This document shows positions 1 to 6,703 of a DNA stretch of 64,000 bases, piece after piece. Origin of the DNA: Clostridiales bacterium. Its GTDB lineage: Bacteria; Bacillota; Clostridia; Lachnospirales; Lachnospiraceae. How positions within the stretch are numbered: position 1 is the stretch's first letter; the number at the start of each line of letters is the position of its first letter. A program made the translations under genes and the position numbers. Below the pieces are notes generated by a model, which saw nothing but the letters and a program-made list of their open reading frames with translations, was not told the DNA's origin and searched no databases. The stretch spans positions 124,001 through 188,000 of the forward strand of contig DUNO01000066.1 in assembly GCA_012839295.1 (NCBI GenBank), written 5' to 3'.

Positions 1-53
1 TCCGCATATTCTGATTTCCCGCTTCCGCTTCCGCCAATAATTAATGCTACCAT
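1..53 (-). CDS. cobU: Adenosylcobinamide kinase/guanylyltransferase CobU, N-terminal fragment
   Basis: Only the first 17 codons are inside the window; the gene continues past the left edge. The start ATG (complement of 51-53) is preceded by GGAG four bases upstream. The peptide begins with a short hydrophobic strand followed by the P-loop GGSGSGKS, the N-terminal hallmark of CobU, which phosphorylates adenosylcobinamide and attaches GMP during nucleotide-loop assembly of cobalamin. It lies just downstream of cobT on the same strand, with about 30 bases between, and this order fits a cobalamin salvage operon. The fragment is short, so another P-loop protein cannot be excluded, but the neighbour makes CobU by far the best reading. 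Confidence 0.75.
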   Translation of the reverse strand, partial: MVALIIGGSGSGKSEYA

Positions 54-85
54 AGCTCTCCATTCCTGATTATTCTACAAGTTCT

Positions 86-1135
86 TTATAACGGCTGGTA
101 GGCCTCTATCTCTATCTGCTCAAAGGTGCTCATCTGGCTGTACACCGCCAGCCCCATATCTAGCAATGGGAATAATGCGATTGCCCCCGTTCCTTCCCCA
201 AGACACATGTCACAGGTAAGGTAGGGCTCCAGTCCAAGGGCATCCAGCAAAAGCTTGCCTGCATTTTCCTTGGATTGATGGGAGGGCATCATATAAGCCT
301 TCACCTTTGGTTCAATCCGAAGGGCTAACAAGGCTGCCACTCCTGAGATGAAACCATCGATCACTACCGGCAGCTTTGCGGCCGCACCACCAAGGAACAG
401 CCCCACGATGCCGGCAATATCAAAGCCTCCCACCTTGGAAAGCACATCAATGGGATCATTTTTGTCCGGCTTATGCTTCTCAATAGAACGCCTGATCACA
501 TCTATCTTTCTTTTTAACCCATCCTCTGATAAACCGGCTCCCTTTCCTGTCACTGCCTCCACCGGCAGATCCAGAAGTACAGCCGCCACGGCACTGCTGG
601 TGGTGGTATTACCTATCCCCATCTCCCCCGTTGCCAGGATATGATAGCCCTTTTCCTTTAATTCAAAGGCTGTATTAATTCCCGCTTCAATTGCACGGAC
701 TGCCTGTTCCCTTGTCATGGCAGGCTCCTGCAGCATGTTTTTCGTACCGTAAGCAATCTTTTTATCCTTTGGCAGCCTTGTATCCCTGCCGATCCCAATA
801 TCAACCGGAAACACCTCTGCCCCGGCCTGTGCCGCCATAATACAGGCGCAGGACTTCCTATCCAGGAAATTTTCCGAGACGATAGCCGTAATCTCACTGG
901 TGGATTGTGTGACCCCCTCTGAGACAACGCCATTGTCTGCGCACATAATAACAAGCGCCTTCCTGTCCAGCCTGACCTGTGAAGAGCCCCCAATCCCTGC
1001 AAGCTGTATTATCCCAGCTTCCAGCTTTCCTAAGCTATGTAAAGGTTTAGCTATGCTGTCCCAACGCTTGGCACATTGCTGCATCGCTTTTTCATCCGGC
1101 GGCTGGACCAGCTTTAACGCCTCATCATATTTCAT
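86..1135 (-). CDS. cobT: Nicotinate-nucleotide--dimethylbenzimidazole phosphoribosyltransferase CobT
   Basis: The 349-residue product matches CobT in length and content. CobT transfers phosphoribose from nicotinate mononucleotide to dimethylbenzimidazole (or another base), giving the alpha-ribazole phosphate of the lower ligand of B12. Visible signatures are RKALVIMCADNGVV near residue 60, the GEMGIGNTTTSSAV glycine-rich loop near residue 170, and the C-terminal GEGTGA segment near residue 316 that carries the catalytic-base glutamate in the family. The start ATG has GGAGG nine bases upstream. A cobalamin riboswitch lies about 390 bases upstream on the same strand, so expression should fall when B12 is plentiful. 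Cytoplasmic. Confidence 0.95.
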   Translation of the reverse strand: MKYDEALKLVQPPDEKAMQQCAKRWDSIAKPLHSLGKLEAGIIQLAGIGGSSQVRLDRKALVIMCADNGVVSEGVTQSTSEITAIVSENFLDRKSCACIMAAQAGAEVFPVDIGIGRDTRLPKDKKIAYGTKNMLQEPAMTREQAVRAIEAGINTAFELKEKGYHILATGEMGIGNTTTSSAVAAVLLDLPVEAVTGKGAGLSEDGLKRKIDVIRRSIEKHKPDKNDPIDVLSKVGGFDIAGIVGLFLGGAAAKLPVVIDGFISGVAALLALRIEPKVKAYMMPSHQSKENAGKLLLDALGLEPYLTCDMCLGEGTGAIALFPLLDMGLAVYSQMSTFEQIEIEAYQPL

Positions 1136-1170
1136 CTGTCGATACCTCCATTAACCCCTTAATTAAACTG

Positions 1171-1335
1171 CTTTTAAAATGCTATTCTTTAAATATTACT
1201 CTTTATAAGTCTCTCTTATAAGCACTCTTTAATGCCGCCCTTCAAAAGACACCCTTTAAACCACCTCTTAAATGCCGCTCTTTAAACCGCTCTTTAAACC
1301 GCCCTTTAAATGCTACTCTTTAAATATTGCCTTTT
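1171..1335 (-). repeat. Degenerate short-period AT/pyrimidine repeat in the cobT leader
   Basis: Between the riboswitch attenuator and cobT the sequence is built of imperfect copies of a roughly 12-17 base unit, on the plus strand of the type CCGCTCTTTAAA. About nine copies are seen, and two longer blocks (near 1175-1205 and 1306-1337) share a related version. No convincing reading frame crosses it. It will be transcribed as part of the cobT leader on the minus strand. The function is unknown; slippage-generated sequence is the simplest explanation. Confidence 0.6.
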
Positions 1336-1371
1336 ACTGGCTGCCTTATTAGAATTGCCTGCTCCACACTA

Positions 1372-1418
1372 CAAAAAGGCCTTAAACAGGAAACCCGCCA
1401 GGTATCCCCTCCAAAGCC
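1372..1418 (-). terminator. Attenuator terminator of the cobalamin riboswitch
   Basis: On the minus-strand transcript GGCUUU (1418-1413) can pair with AAGGCC (1383-1378, with one G-U pair), followed directly by five U residues. The hairpin loop includes GGCGGGUUUCCUG (1399-1387), which can alternatively pair over 13 bases with the 3' strand of the aptamer at 1532-1520. This is the arrangement expected of a ligand-induced terminator with an antiterminator. Confidence 0.6.
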
Positions 1419-1519
1419 TTGTGCCAGACTGCATAGCCCTCAATTATTTCGTACGTACATTTCATTGTAATCTCCTTCTGCTCCCCTTCCCTCCGAGGTC
1501 AAGCGGTCAGTTCAAATAT

Positions 1520-1736
1520 GGCAGGTTTCCTGACTTATGGTTCACTTACTCGCTGCTGCCTTCTCAGACGAATGTCTCTTTTCCAATCGAACTATGTTTC
1601 CGGCAGTTGACTGGCTCTTCCTCATTCCTCCAATGGCAATTCCTGCAGCTTTCAAACCAATTACAGTAGCGGGGGCTGTTGCGGATTTAAACCGCATTCC
1701 CTTTTAACTTTTTAAAGCACCATAAATTAATCGTAC
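1520..1736 (-). promoter_or_regulatory. Cobalamin (adenosylcobalamin) riboswitch
   Basis: Read on the minus strand the region shows the ordered blocks of the B12 riboswitch. There is GGGAAU followed by a GG..AAAUCC block, then CAGCCCCCGCUACUGUA, GAGCCAGUCAACUGCC, GCGAGUAAGUGAACCAUAAGUCAGGA, and the final AAACCUGCC. The last lies at 1528-1520 and closes P1 with a GGAGGU-type strand near 1740. The aptamer precedes cobT and cobU, and family knowledge says it represses B12 genes when adenosylcobalamin binds. Confidence 0.95.
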
Positions 1737-1742
1737 CTCCAC

Positions 1743-1771
1743 ATTATATCTGTTTTTTTTCAATTGTACAA
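1743..1771 (-). promoter_or_regulatory. Promoter of the cobalamin riboswitch-cobT transcript
   Basis: A TTGTAC -35 box (1771-1766) is separated by 17 bases from a perfect TATAAT -10 box (1748-1743) on the minus strand. The predicted transcription start near 1736 coincides with the 5' edge of the riboswitch. Confidence 0.8.
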
Positions 1772-1822
1772 GCACTGAAAACAGAAAGATATTGACAGCA
1801 CTGAAAACAGAAAGGTATCGTC
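1771..1822. repeat. Tandem duplication of a 26 bp unit upstream of the cob promoter
   Basis: Two adjacent 26 bp copies (1771-1796 and 1797-1822) both start AGCACTGAAAACAGAAAG and differ at only three positions. The first overlaps the -35 end of the riboswitch promoter. It may be a simple duplication or a pair of regulator sites. Confidence 0.75.
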
Positions 1823-1864
1823 AGGCGCTAAGACAGAGATGGTTTATAAGGTACAAAAAAGGTA

Positions 1865-1899
1865 CAAAAAAATCACGCCACTAATTATAGTAACGTGAT
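1865..1899 (-). terminator. Rho-independent terminator after the phospholipase C-like gene
   Basis: On the minus strand a 10 bp stem (1899-1890 with 1881-1872, two G-U pairs) with an 8-base loop is followed by a run of U residues at 1872-1866. It sits about 80 bases downstream of the stop codon at 1982. Confidence 0.8.
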
Positions 1900-1981
1900 A
1901 AATACAAAAGTAAATTTTTATCTGCCATGTTTGTCCAAGGGCAAATGGCCTTTCCACCCATAGCTGCTTCTTCATACGAAA

Positions 1982-2605
1982 TTAAGCCTGGGAATAATGG
2001 ATTTTCACCTTATGCTTGTGTAAAATCTCAGTTTCAAATTTCTCGACAGCCAGCTCAAAAAACCTCAATATTGCATCCACTACCTTGTAACACAGGTGGA
2101 TAATATACTGGATGTCCTCATGGACTTCCTTAATCGCCTTTAAATATTCCCCATGGGTTTTGTTGATAAAATGGATGATTTCCTCAAAGGTATGGAAGCT
2201 CTGACCCGGCGTCCGTTCCCTTTGGACATCATCGCGTTTAACATATTGGCGGAGCTGAAATTTCAGATCCTTTTCATAGGTTACATGATCCTTCAAACTC
2301 CCGTCAAAGATAGAATTATGGGGGAAGGTGCAATAGTCAGAAAGGTAATGGGTTATCACTCCTAAATGCCTTGCATAATAGCTGTTAATTCCCTTGTGGA
2401 CATCATACTCTATCGTAATTTTCCTGATTTCATCCATCAAGATCCCAAAGGTTTCTTCTATGGTATGGCGTTTTGTCAGAAAAGATGGCTGAAGATCCGG
2501 CAAAATGCTTCCCAAATAAAATGCTTTCTTGTGTTCCAGCAGATCCTGCACCTGCATGTTGTTAACTAAATATCTTGCGAGGGAGATATGTGACTTCTTA
2601 CGCAA
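1982..2605 (-). CDS. Zinc-dependent phospholipase C-like protein
   Basis: The 207-residue product resembles the zinc-dependent phospholipase C family (Pfam Zn_dep_PLPC). It begins with a helix containing SHISLARYL, then FYLGSILPDLQPSF near residue 30, TKRHTI near residue 45, and GVITHYLSDYCTFPHN near residue 82. These carry His and Asp residues of the kind that bind the zinc cluster. No signal peptide is seen, unlike secreted clostridial alpha toxins, so this belongs to the short intracellular members common in Lachnospiraceae, whose substrate is unknown. The start is TTG (complement of 2603-2605), chosen because AGGAGG lies eight bases upstream. It is a single-gene transcript with its own terminator. 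Function inferred from family only. Confidence 0.75.
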   Translation of the reverse strand: MRKKSHISLARYLVNNMQVQDLLEHKKAFYLGSILPDLQPSFLTKRHTIEETFGILMDEIRKITIEYDVHKGINSYYARHLGVITHYLSDYCTFPHNSIFDGSLKDHVTYEKDLKFQLRQYVKRDDVQRERTPGQSFHTFEEIIHFINKTHGEYLKAIKEVHEDIQYIIHLCYKVVDAILRFFELAVEKFETEILHKHKVKIHYSQA

Positions 2606-2958
2606 CTCGAATGCCTCCTATAAGTACACCGTGCTTATTTCCTACCAGTAAGAACCTATTTCTTAATACTGAGAGCACTGTTAAAATGATACACCAAAAC
2701 TTGCAATTCCACAATAGGATTATCCTATTTTTATAGCACAAATTCGTTGGTTCCTAAACTTATTTTTCTATCTATCCTCATTATTTTATTATCATTTCTG
2801 TCCCAATGTTTTTTTATAATTATAAATTACCCATTAAATTACCATAAAATAACAATATTGATCTTGACATTTGCCTTCTCCTTACCTATGATTAATTCTT
2901 GAACAAGCAATATTTACTGTATCCTTTTATCATGATGGTAACGGAGGCCATTTATCAT
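2606..2958. other. Intergenic region with divergent promoters
   Basis: This 353-base gap separates divergent genes. It holds the ribosome site of the minus-strand gene, a palindrome reading AATAGGATTATCCTATT near 2711-2728 followed by T residues on the plus strand, and the strong plus-strand promoter at 2864-2892. No other reading frame is convincing. Confidence 0.6.
2864..2892 (+). promoter_or_regulatory. Promoter of the PAP2-like gene
   Basis: TTGACA (2864-2869), a 17-base spacer and TATGAT (2887-2892). Transcription should begin near 2899, which argues against translation from the in-frame TTG at 2899 and for the ATG at 2959. Confidence 0.8.
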
Positions 2959-3648
2959 ATGAAGGCGTTACATAATTTTTTATCCTCTCATAAGCATCTA
3001 TACAAAATACTAATTTTGCTGCCATTATTGATCTGGTTCAAATATCTGGAGGTTTCCGTTGAACCGGTATTCCTGATGCATTCCACACTTGACGATAAAA
3101 TCCCGTTCTTAAAATTCTTTATCCTCCCCTACCTGATATGGTTCCCCTATATCGCCTTTGGCCTAATTTATACGGGAATCCACTGTGCAAAGGATTTTAA
3201 CCGGTTACTGCTTTTTTTGGGAGCTGGCATGACCATTGCTTATCTCATCTACAGCGTCTTTCCAAACGCACAGGATTTGAGGCCCGTCATCACGCAACAG
3301 GACATGCTGTCCAGGACAATTGCATTCATCTACACGACTGATACACCGACAAATGTGTGCCCCAGCATCCACGTGATTAACTCCATCGCCGTCGACAGCG
3401 CACTCCGCCGGTCAAAAGCATTCTCAAAGATCAAATACGGAAAGCCGGCCTCCCTTGTATTAACGATCCTGATCTGCCTTTCTACTATGTTCATCAAGCA
3501 GCACTCCATCCTTGATGTAGCTTACGGAATCCTTACGGCAGGCGTACTGTACCTGATGATTTACATTATCCCGGAGACGAAAATAATGTTGACACTAAAA
3601 CAGAGCCTTTCCCTCCGCCTTCGCGGGGCAGGCGATCATGAATCCTAA
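2959..3648 (+). CDS. PAP2-family membrane phosphatase-like protein
   Basis: The product (229 residues from the chosen start) is an integral membrane protein with about six hydrophobic segments. Near residue 130 it has PTNVCPSIHV, and near residue 185 KQHSILDV. These correspond to the SxxHV and HxxxD catalytic histidine motifs of the PAP2/inositolphosphotransferase group, which dephosphorylates or transfers lipid phosphates at the membrane. The open frame extends up to a TTG at 2899, but the promoter places the transcript start there. The ATG at 2959 has GGAGG upstream with a somewhat long 11-base spacing. The gene stands alone between the phospholipase C-like gene and a CorC-like gene. The lipid substrate is not evident. 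Confidence 0.8.
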   Translation: MKALHNFLSSHKHLYKILILLPLLIWFKYLEVSVEPVFLMHSTLDDKIPFLKFFILPYLIWFPYIAFGLIYTGIHCAKDFNRLLLFLGAGMTIAYLIYSVFPNAQDLRPVITQQDMLSRTIAFIYTTDTPTNVCPSIHVINSIAVDSALRRSKAFSKIKYGKPASLVLTILICLSTMFIKQHSILDVAYGILTAGVLYLMIYIIPETKIMLTLKQSLSLRLRGAGDHES

Positions 3649-3688
3649 GAACCAATTACCATGGTTTCTCTTAAAAACGCATTTATAT

Positions 3689-3717
3689 TTGACAGAAATA
3701 TCGCTTCGTTATAAAAT
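3689..3717 (+). promoter_or_regulatory. Promoter of the CorC/HlyC-like gene
   Basis: TTGACA (3689-3694), a 17-base spacer and TAAAAT (3712-3717), about 110 bases before the start codon at 3827. Confidence 0.75.
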
Positions 3718-3826
3718 GTTTATAAAATAAGTATTCGGACACAATTAAAATTTTTACAAAATTCACAATGACGGCTTGCCCTTCTGCAAGATGTCATAAC
3801 AAAGAAAGATTATAGGAGATGATGAT

Positions 3827-5104
3827 TTGGATCCCAGTGATGCCATGCAACCGATTATATTGTTCTTATTGCTAGTACTGTCCGCCTTTTTCTCAAGCTC
3901 TGAGACGGCGCTGACCACAGTAAACAAACTGCGTATCCGCTCTCTGGCGGATGACGATATAAGAGGTGCAAAAACGGTAAGTAAATTAATCGAGAACCCA
4001 AGCCAAATGCTAAGCGCTATATTGATAGGCAATAACGTTGCAAACATTACTGCTTCCGCTATGGCCACCACCTTAGCCGCAAAGTACTTCGGAAACCAAT
4101 GGATTGCCTTAGTGACCGGTATATTAACCCTCCTCATCCTGATTTTCTGCGAAATCACCCCAAAATCCATGTCAACGATTTATGCGGAGAGATTTGCCCT
4201 TTGGGTTGCCGGACCAATTTACTTCCTGACAAAGCTGCTGACACCAATAATATATATTTTAAATAAACTATGTAACGGAATCCTTATCATACTGCGTATG
4301 GATCCTAAGGCCAAGCTCCCCAACATGACAGAGAATGAGCTTAGGACCATCCTTGACTATAGCCATGAGGAAGGTGTAATCGAAAGCGAAGAACGCAGGA
4401 TGATTACCAATGTAGTTGATTTCGGGGATTCTCTCGCAAAGGATGTTATGGTTCCACGGATTGATATGGCATTTGCCAATATTGAATTCAACTATAAGGA
4501 GCTGGTAGAGGCCTTTGCAAAGGATAAATACACCAGGTTGCCCGTGTATTCGGAAACCAGGGACAACGTAATCGGAATCGTAAACCTTAAGGATGTCTTC
4601 TTCTACAATGGAAATACAAAAACCTTCAACATATCCGATATCATACGTGAGCCTTACTTTACTTATGAATATAAGAAGACCTCCGAGCTGCTGATTGAGA
4701 TGCGGCGGGACTCCATTTCACTTGCCATCGTCCTGGACGAATACGGTGCCACTGTGGGGCTGATTACCATTGAGGACCTCCTGGAAGAGATCGTGGGTGA
4801 GATCCGGGATGAGTATGATGATGACGAGGAAGATAAGATCAAAGCCCTGTCCGAGAACGAATTTATCGTTGATGGCTATACGAAGCTGGATGAAATTAAC
4901 GAGGCAATTGGCTTGGAGCTTGAATCGGATGATTACGATTCCATCGCCGGCCATATCATCTACCTGCTTGACCATCTTCCGGATGAAGGTGAATCCGTTA
5001 TAGACCATAATGTTGTATTTACGGTTGCCTCGACAGACAAGAACCGGGTTGATAAAGTGCACATCCTTTTACGGCCAGAACAAGAGGAATTATTAAAGGA
5101 ATAA
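3827..5104 (+). CDS. CorC/HlyC (CNNM-like) membrane protein with CBS domains
   Basis: The 425-residue product has the architecture of the hemolysin C/CorC family. The N-terminal DUF21 membrane domain (about residues 1-190, three to four segments) includes the ILIGNNVANI and EITPKS motifs. Two CBS domains follow (about 205-330), with VMVPRIDM, RLPVY and VVLDEYGATVGLITIEDLLEEIVGEI. A C-terminal CorC_HlyC domain (about 345-425) ends it, after an acidic DDDEED stretch. Family members are linked to magnesium or other cation efflux and membrane homeostasis; the name hemolysin is historical. The start is TTG with AGGAG eight bases upstream, since nearby ATG codons are out of frame. Single-gene transcript with its own promoter and terminator. 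Confidence 0.9.
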   Translation: MDPSDAMQPIILFLLLVLSAFFSSSETALTTVNKLRIRSLADDDIRGAKTVSKLIENPSQMLSAILIGNNVANITASAMATTLAAKYFGNQWIALVTGILTLLILIFCEITPKSMSTIYAERFALWVAGPIYFLTKLLTPIIYILNKLCNGILIILRMDPKAKLPNMTENELRTILDYSHEEGVIESEERRMITNVVDFGDSLAKDVMVPRIDMAFANIEFNYKELVEAFAKDKYTRLPVYSETRDNVIGIVNLKDVFFYNGNTKTFNISDIIREPYFTYEYKKTSELLIEMRRDSISLAIVLDEYGATVGLITIEDLLEEIVGEIRDEYDDDEEDKIKALSENEFIVDGYTKLDEINEAIGLELESDDYDSIAGHIIYLLDHLPDEGESVIDHNVVFTVASTDKNRVDKVHILLRPEQEELLKE

Positions 5105-5110
5105 AAACAG

Positions 5111-5148
5111 CGCTGGTTATCCTGCCATGGGATAACCAGTGTTTTTTA
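5111..5148 (+). terminator. Rho-independent terminator of the CorC-like gene
   Basis: An 11 bp stem, CTGGTTATCC paired with GGATAACCAG, with a short loop is followed by TTTTTT, starting six bases after the stop codon. Confidence 0.9.
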
Positions 5149-5193
5149 TAATAACTTTGATTAAAAGATTTTGATTAAAAATCAAAAATACTA

Positions 5194-5222
5194 TTGACAA
5201 CCATCTTTAAATTGTTTACAAT
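5194..5222 (+). promoter_or_regulatory. Promoter of the glutathione peroxidase pair
   Basis: TTGACA (5194-5199), a 17-base spacer and TACAAT (5217-5222). AT-rich sequence around the -10 could hold a peroxide-regulator site, but no clear PerR box could be assigned. Confidence 0.8.
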
Positions 5223-5262
5223 CTAATTGTGATAAATATTAATTTTATAGGAGGATCGTCCG

Positions 5263-5739
5263 ATGGGCTTTTATGATTTTACCGTAAAGGATGCAAAAGG
5301 GCATGATATATCCATGAAGGATTATAAGGGGAAGCCGGTCTTAATCGTAAATACTGCCACCGGATGCGGCTTCACCCCACAATATGCCGGATTGCAAAAA
5401 TTATATGACAAATACAAGGACAAAGGCTTTGAGGTGCTGGATTTCCCCTGCAACCAATTCGCCAACCAGGCTCCAGGAACCGAAGAAGAAATCCACAGCT
5501 TTTGTATCTCCAGGTTCGGTACAACCTTTAAGCTTTTTGCAAAGGTTAATGTTAACGGAAAAGCTGCCGAGCCCTTGTTCACCTACCTCAAGAACGCCCA
5601 AGGAGGACTGTTCGGCAATGATATCAAATGGAATTTTACCAAATTCCTGGTTGACCGCGATGGTAATGTAATAAAGCGTTACGCCCCTACTGTCACTCCG
5701 GAAAGCATTGAAAACGATATTGAGAAGGTATTAAGTTAA
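5263..5739 (+). CDS. Glutathione peroxidase-like thiol peroxidase (first copy)
   Basis: The 158-residue product is a compact glutathione peroxidase of the BsaA type, reducing hydroperoxides in the cytoplasm. The catalytic set is visible: Cys in NTATGCGFTPQY (near residue 35), Gln in PCNQF (near 65), and Trp-Asn in KWNFTKF (near 125). The Cys of PCNQF is the probable resolving cysteine, so thioredoxin rather than glutathione is the likely reductant. Catalysis uses cysteine, not selenocysteine. GGAGG lies before the ATG, with a strong promoter upstream. A second, more divergent copy follows 126 bases later. Confidence 0.95.
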   Translation: MGFYDFTVKDAKGHDISMKDYKGKPVLIVNTATGCGFTPQYAGLQKLYDKYKDKGFEVLDFPCNQFANQAPGTEEEIHSFCISRFGTTFKLFAKVNVNGKAAEPLFTYLKNAQGGLFGNDIKWNFTKFLVDRDGNVIKRYAPTVTPESIENDIEKVLS

Positions 5740-5832
5740 GGATAATGAAATAAATATAAGTAAGAAAGATTTTGGCTAAAATACATTTATGTTAAATCAA
5801 GAAACCATATGTAACGATTAAAGAAAGGATAA

Positions 5833-5854
5833 GGTATATTTCATACAATATACC
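5833..5854 (+). promoter_or_regulatory. Palindrome in the leader of the second glutathione peroxidase
   Basis: GGTATATT (5833-5840) and AATATACC (5847-5854) form a perfect 8 bp stem with a 6-base loop, ending 11 bases before the ATG at 5866. It lies between an AAAGGA ribosome-like site and a weaker AGG. It could be an operator or a leader hairpin that sets translation of the second copy. Confidence 0.55.
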
Positions 5855-5865
5855 AGGTAAAAATT

Positions 5866-6411
5866 ATGAGCATTTATGATTTTAAGGTATTAACCAGGAA
5901 GGGCGAAGAGGTTTCATTATCCGATTATCAAGGCAAGGTATTATTGGTTATCAATTCTGCAACCCAGTGCGGCTTTACCCCTCAATACGATAACCTCCAG
6001 GACCTCTATGAAAAATATGCGGACGAAGGTTTCGTAATACTGGATTTCCCCTGCAACCAGTTCGGCAGCCAGGCTCCAGGCAGCGACGAGGAGATTTACA
6101 GCTTCTGTGATTCTAATTACGGCGTCACCTTCCCCATCTTCTCAAAAATTGAAGTAAACGGTGACAACGCCCATTCCCTTTACAAATATCTTAAAAGTGA
6201 AAAGGGCTTTGCGGGCTTTGACATGTCACATCCAATCGCTCCAAAATTGCTTCCCCATGTTGAGCAGCTTGACCCGGATTATGCCAATAATCCCAGTATT
6301 AAATGGAATTTCACCAAATTCCTGATTGACCGTAAGGGAAATGTTGTTGCAAGATTTGAGCCGACTGAGGATATGTTTATTGTTGAAAGTAAGATTAAAG
6401 AATTATTGTAA
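5866..6411 (+). CDS. Glutathione peroxidase-like thiol peroxidase (second copy)
   Basis: This 181-residue paralogue has the same tetrad: Cys in NSATQCGFTPQY, Gln in PCNQF, and Trp-Asn in KWNFTKF. It carries an insert of about 22 residues (FDMSHPIAPKLLPHVEQLDP region, near residues 125-148) absent from the first copy. The insert is known in longer clostridial members and may change substrate or reductant contacts. It is cotranscribed with, or closely follows, the first peroxidase. An elaborate terminator-like hairpin follows downstream. Both are cysteine enzymes for peroxide defence in an anaerobe. Confidence 0.93.
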   Translation: MSIYDFKVLTRKGEEVSLSDYQGKVLLVINSATQCGFTPQYDNLQDLYEKYADEGFVILDFPCNQFGSQAPGSDEEIYSFCDSNYGVTFPIFSKIEVNGDNAHSLYKYLKSEKGFAGFDMSHPIAPKLLPHVEQLDPDYANNPSIKWNFTKFLIDRKGNVVARFEPTEDMFIVESKIKELL

Positions 6412-6545
6412 GAAACAGTATCAGTAAAGTGTAACCCTGTATATTATTATATCCCTATCTATTATTCCCCCGTATATTACTAAATCACTTAGCTGTTCTT
6501 TTGGCATCTGAATAATCAGATGAATATGCATCAAAAACTTTTGGA

Positions 6546-6629
6546 AATATGTCTATACTTCTATGTCAGAATACATCATCCCTAGCTCAGGCTTGCATAT
6601 ATTCTGTCCGGAATGTAGACATATTTTTT
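6546..6629 (+). terminator. Branched terminator-like structure after the peroxidases
   Basis: AATATGTCTA (6546-6555) pairs perfectly with TAGACATATT (6616-6625), followed by T residues to 6629. Inside, AGAATA (6568-6573) pairs with TATTCT (6600-6605). The long structured loop is unusual for a plain terminator. It lies in the 292-base convergent gap between the peroxidases and the large surface gene, where no other gene was seen. Confidence 0.6.
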
Positions 6630-6703
6630 CGTTATGCCTACAGAAACTTCCCTCAGGAATGATATGATCCTCTAAAGGTGGCTTAGTTAGGCTTTTTTAG
6701 CTT

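Noticed and set aside
1310-1669. 119-codon open frame upstream of cobT
   Set aside because: It covers the cobalamin riboswitch and its attenuator on the opposite strand and has no ribosome site.
2899-2958. TTG start for the PAP2-like gene
   Set aside because: The promoter predicts transcription starting at this codon, and the GGAGG site favours the ATG at 2,959.
3763-4170. Minus-strand open frame at the start of the CorC-like gene
   Set aside because: Shadow frame opposite the DUF21 domain, without a ribosome site.
5223-5262. PerR box at the peroxidase promoter
   Set aside because: AT-rich sequence only partly resembles a PerR site; too weak to annotate.
5263-6411. Selenocysteine in the glutathione peroxidases
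   Set aside because: The catalytic position is encoded by a cysteine codon in both genes and no in-frame TGA occurs there.
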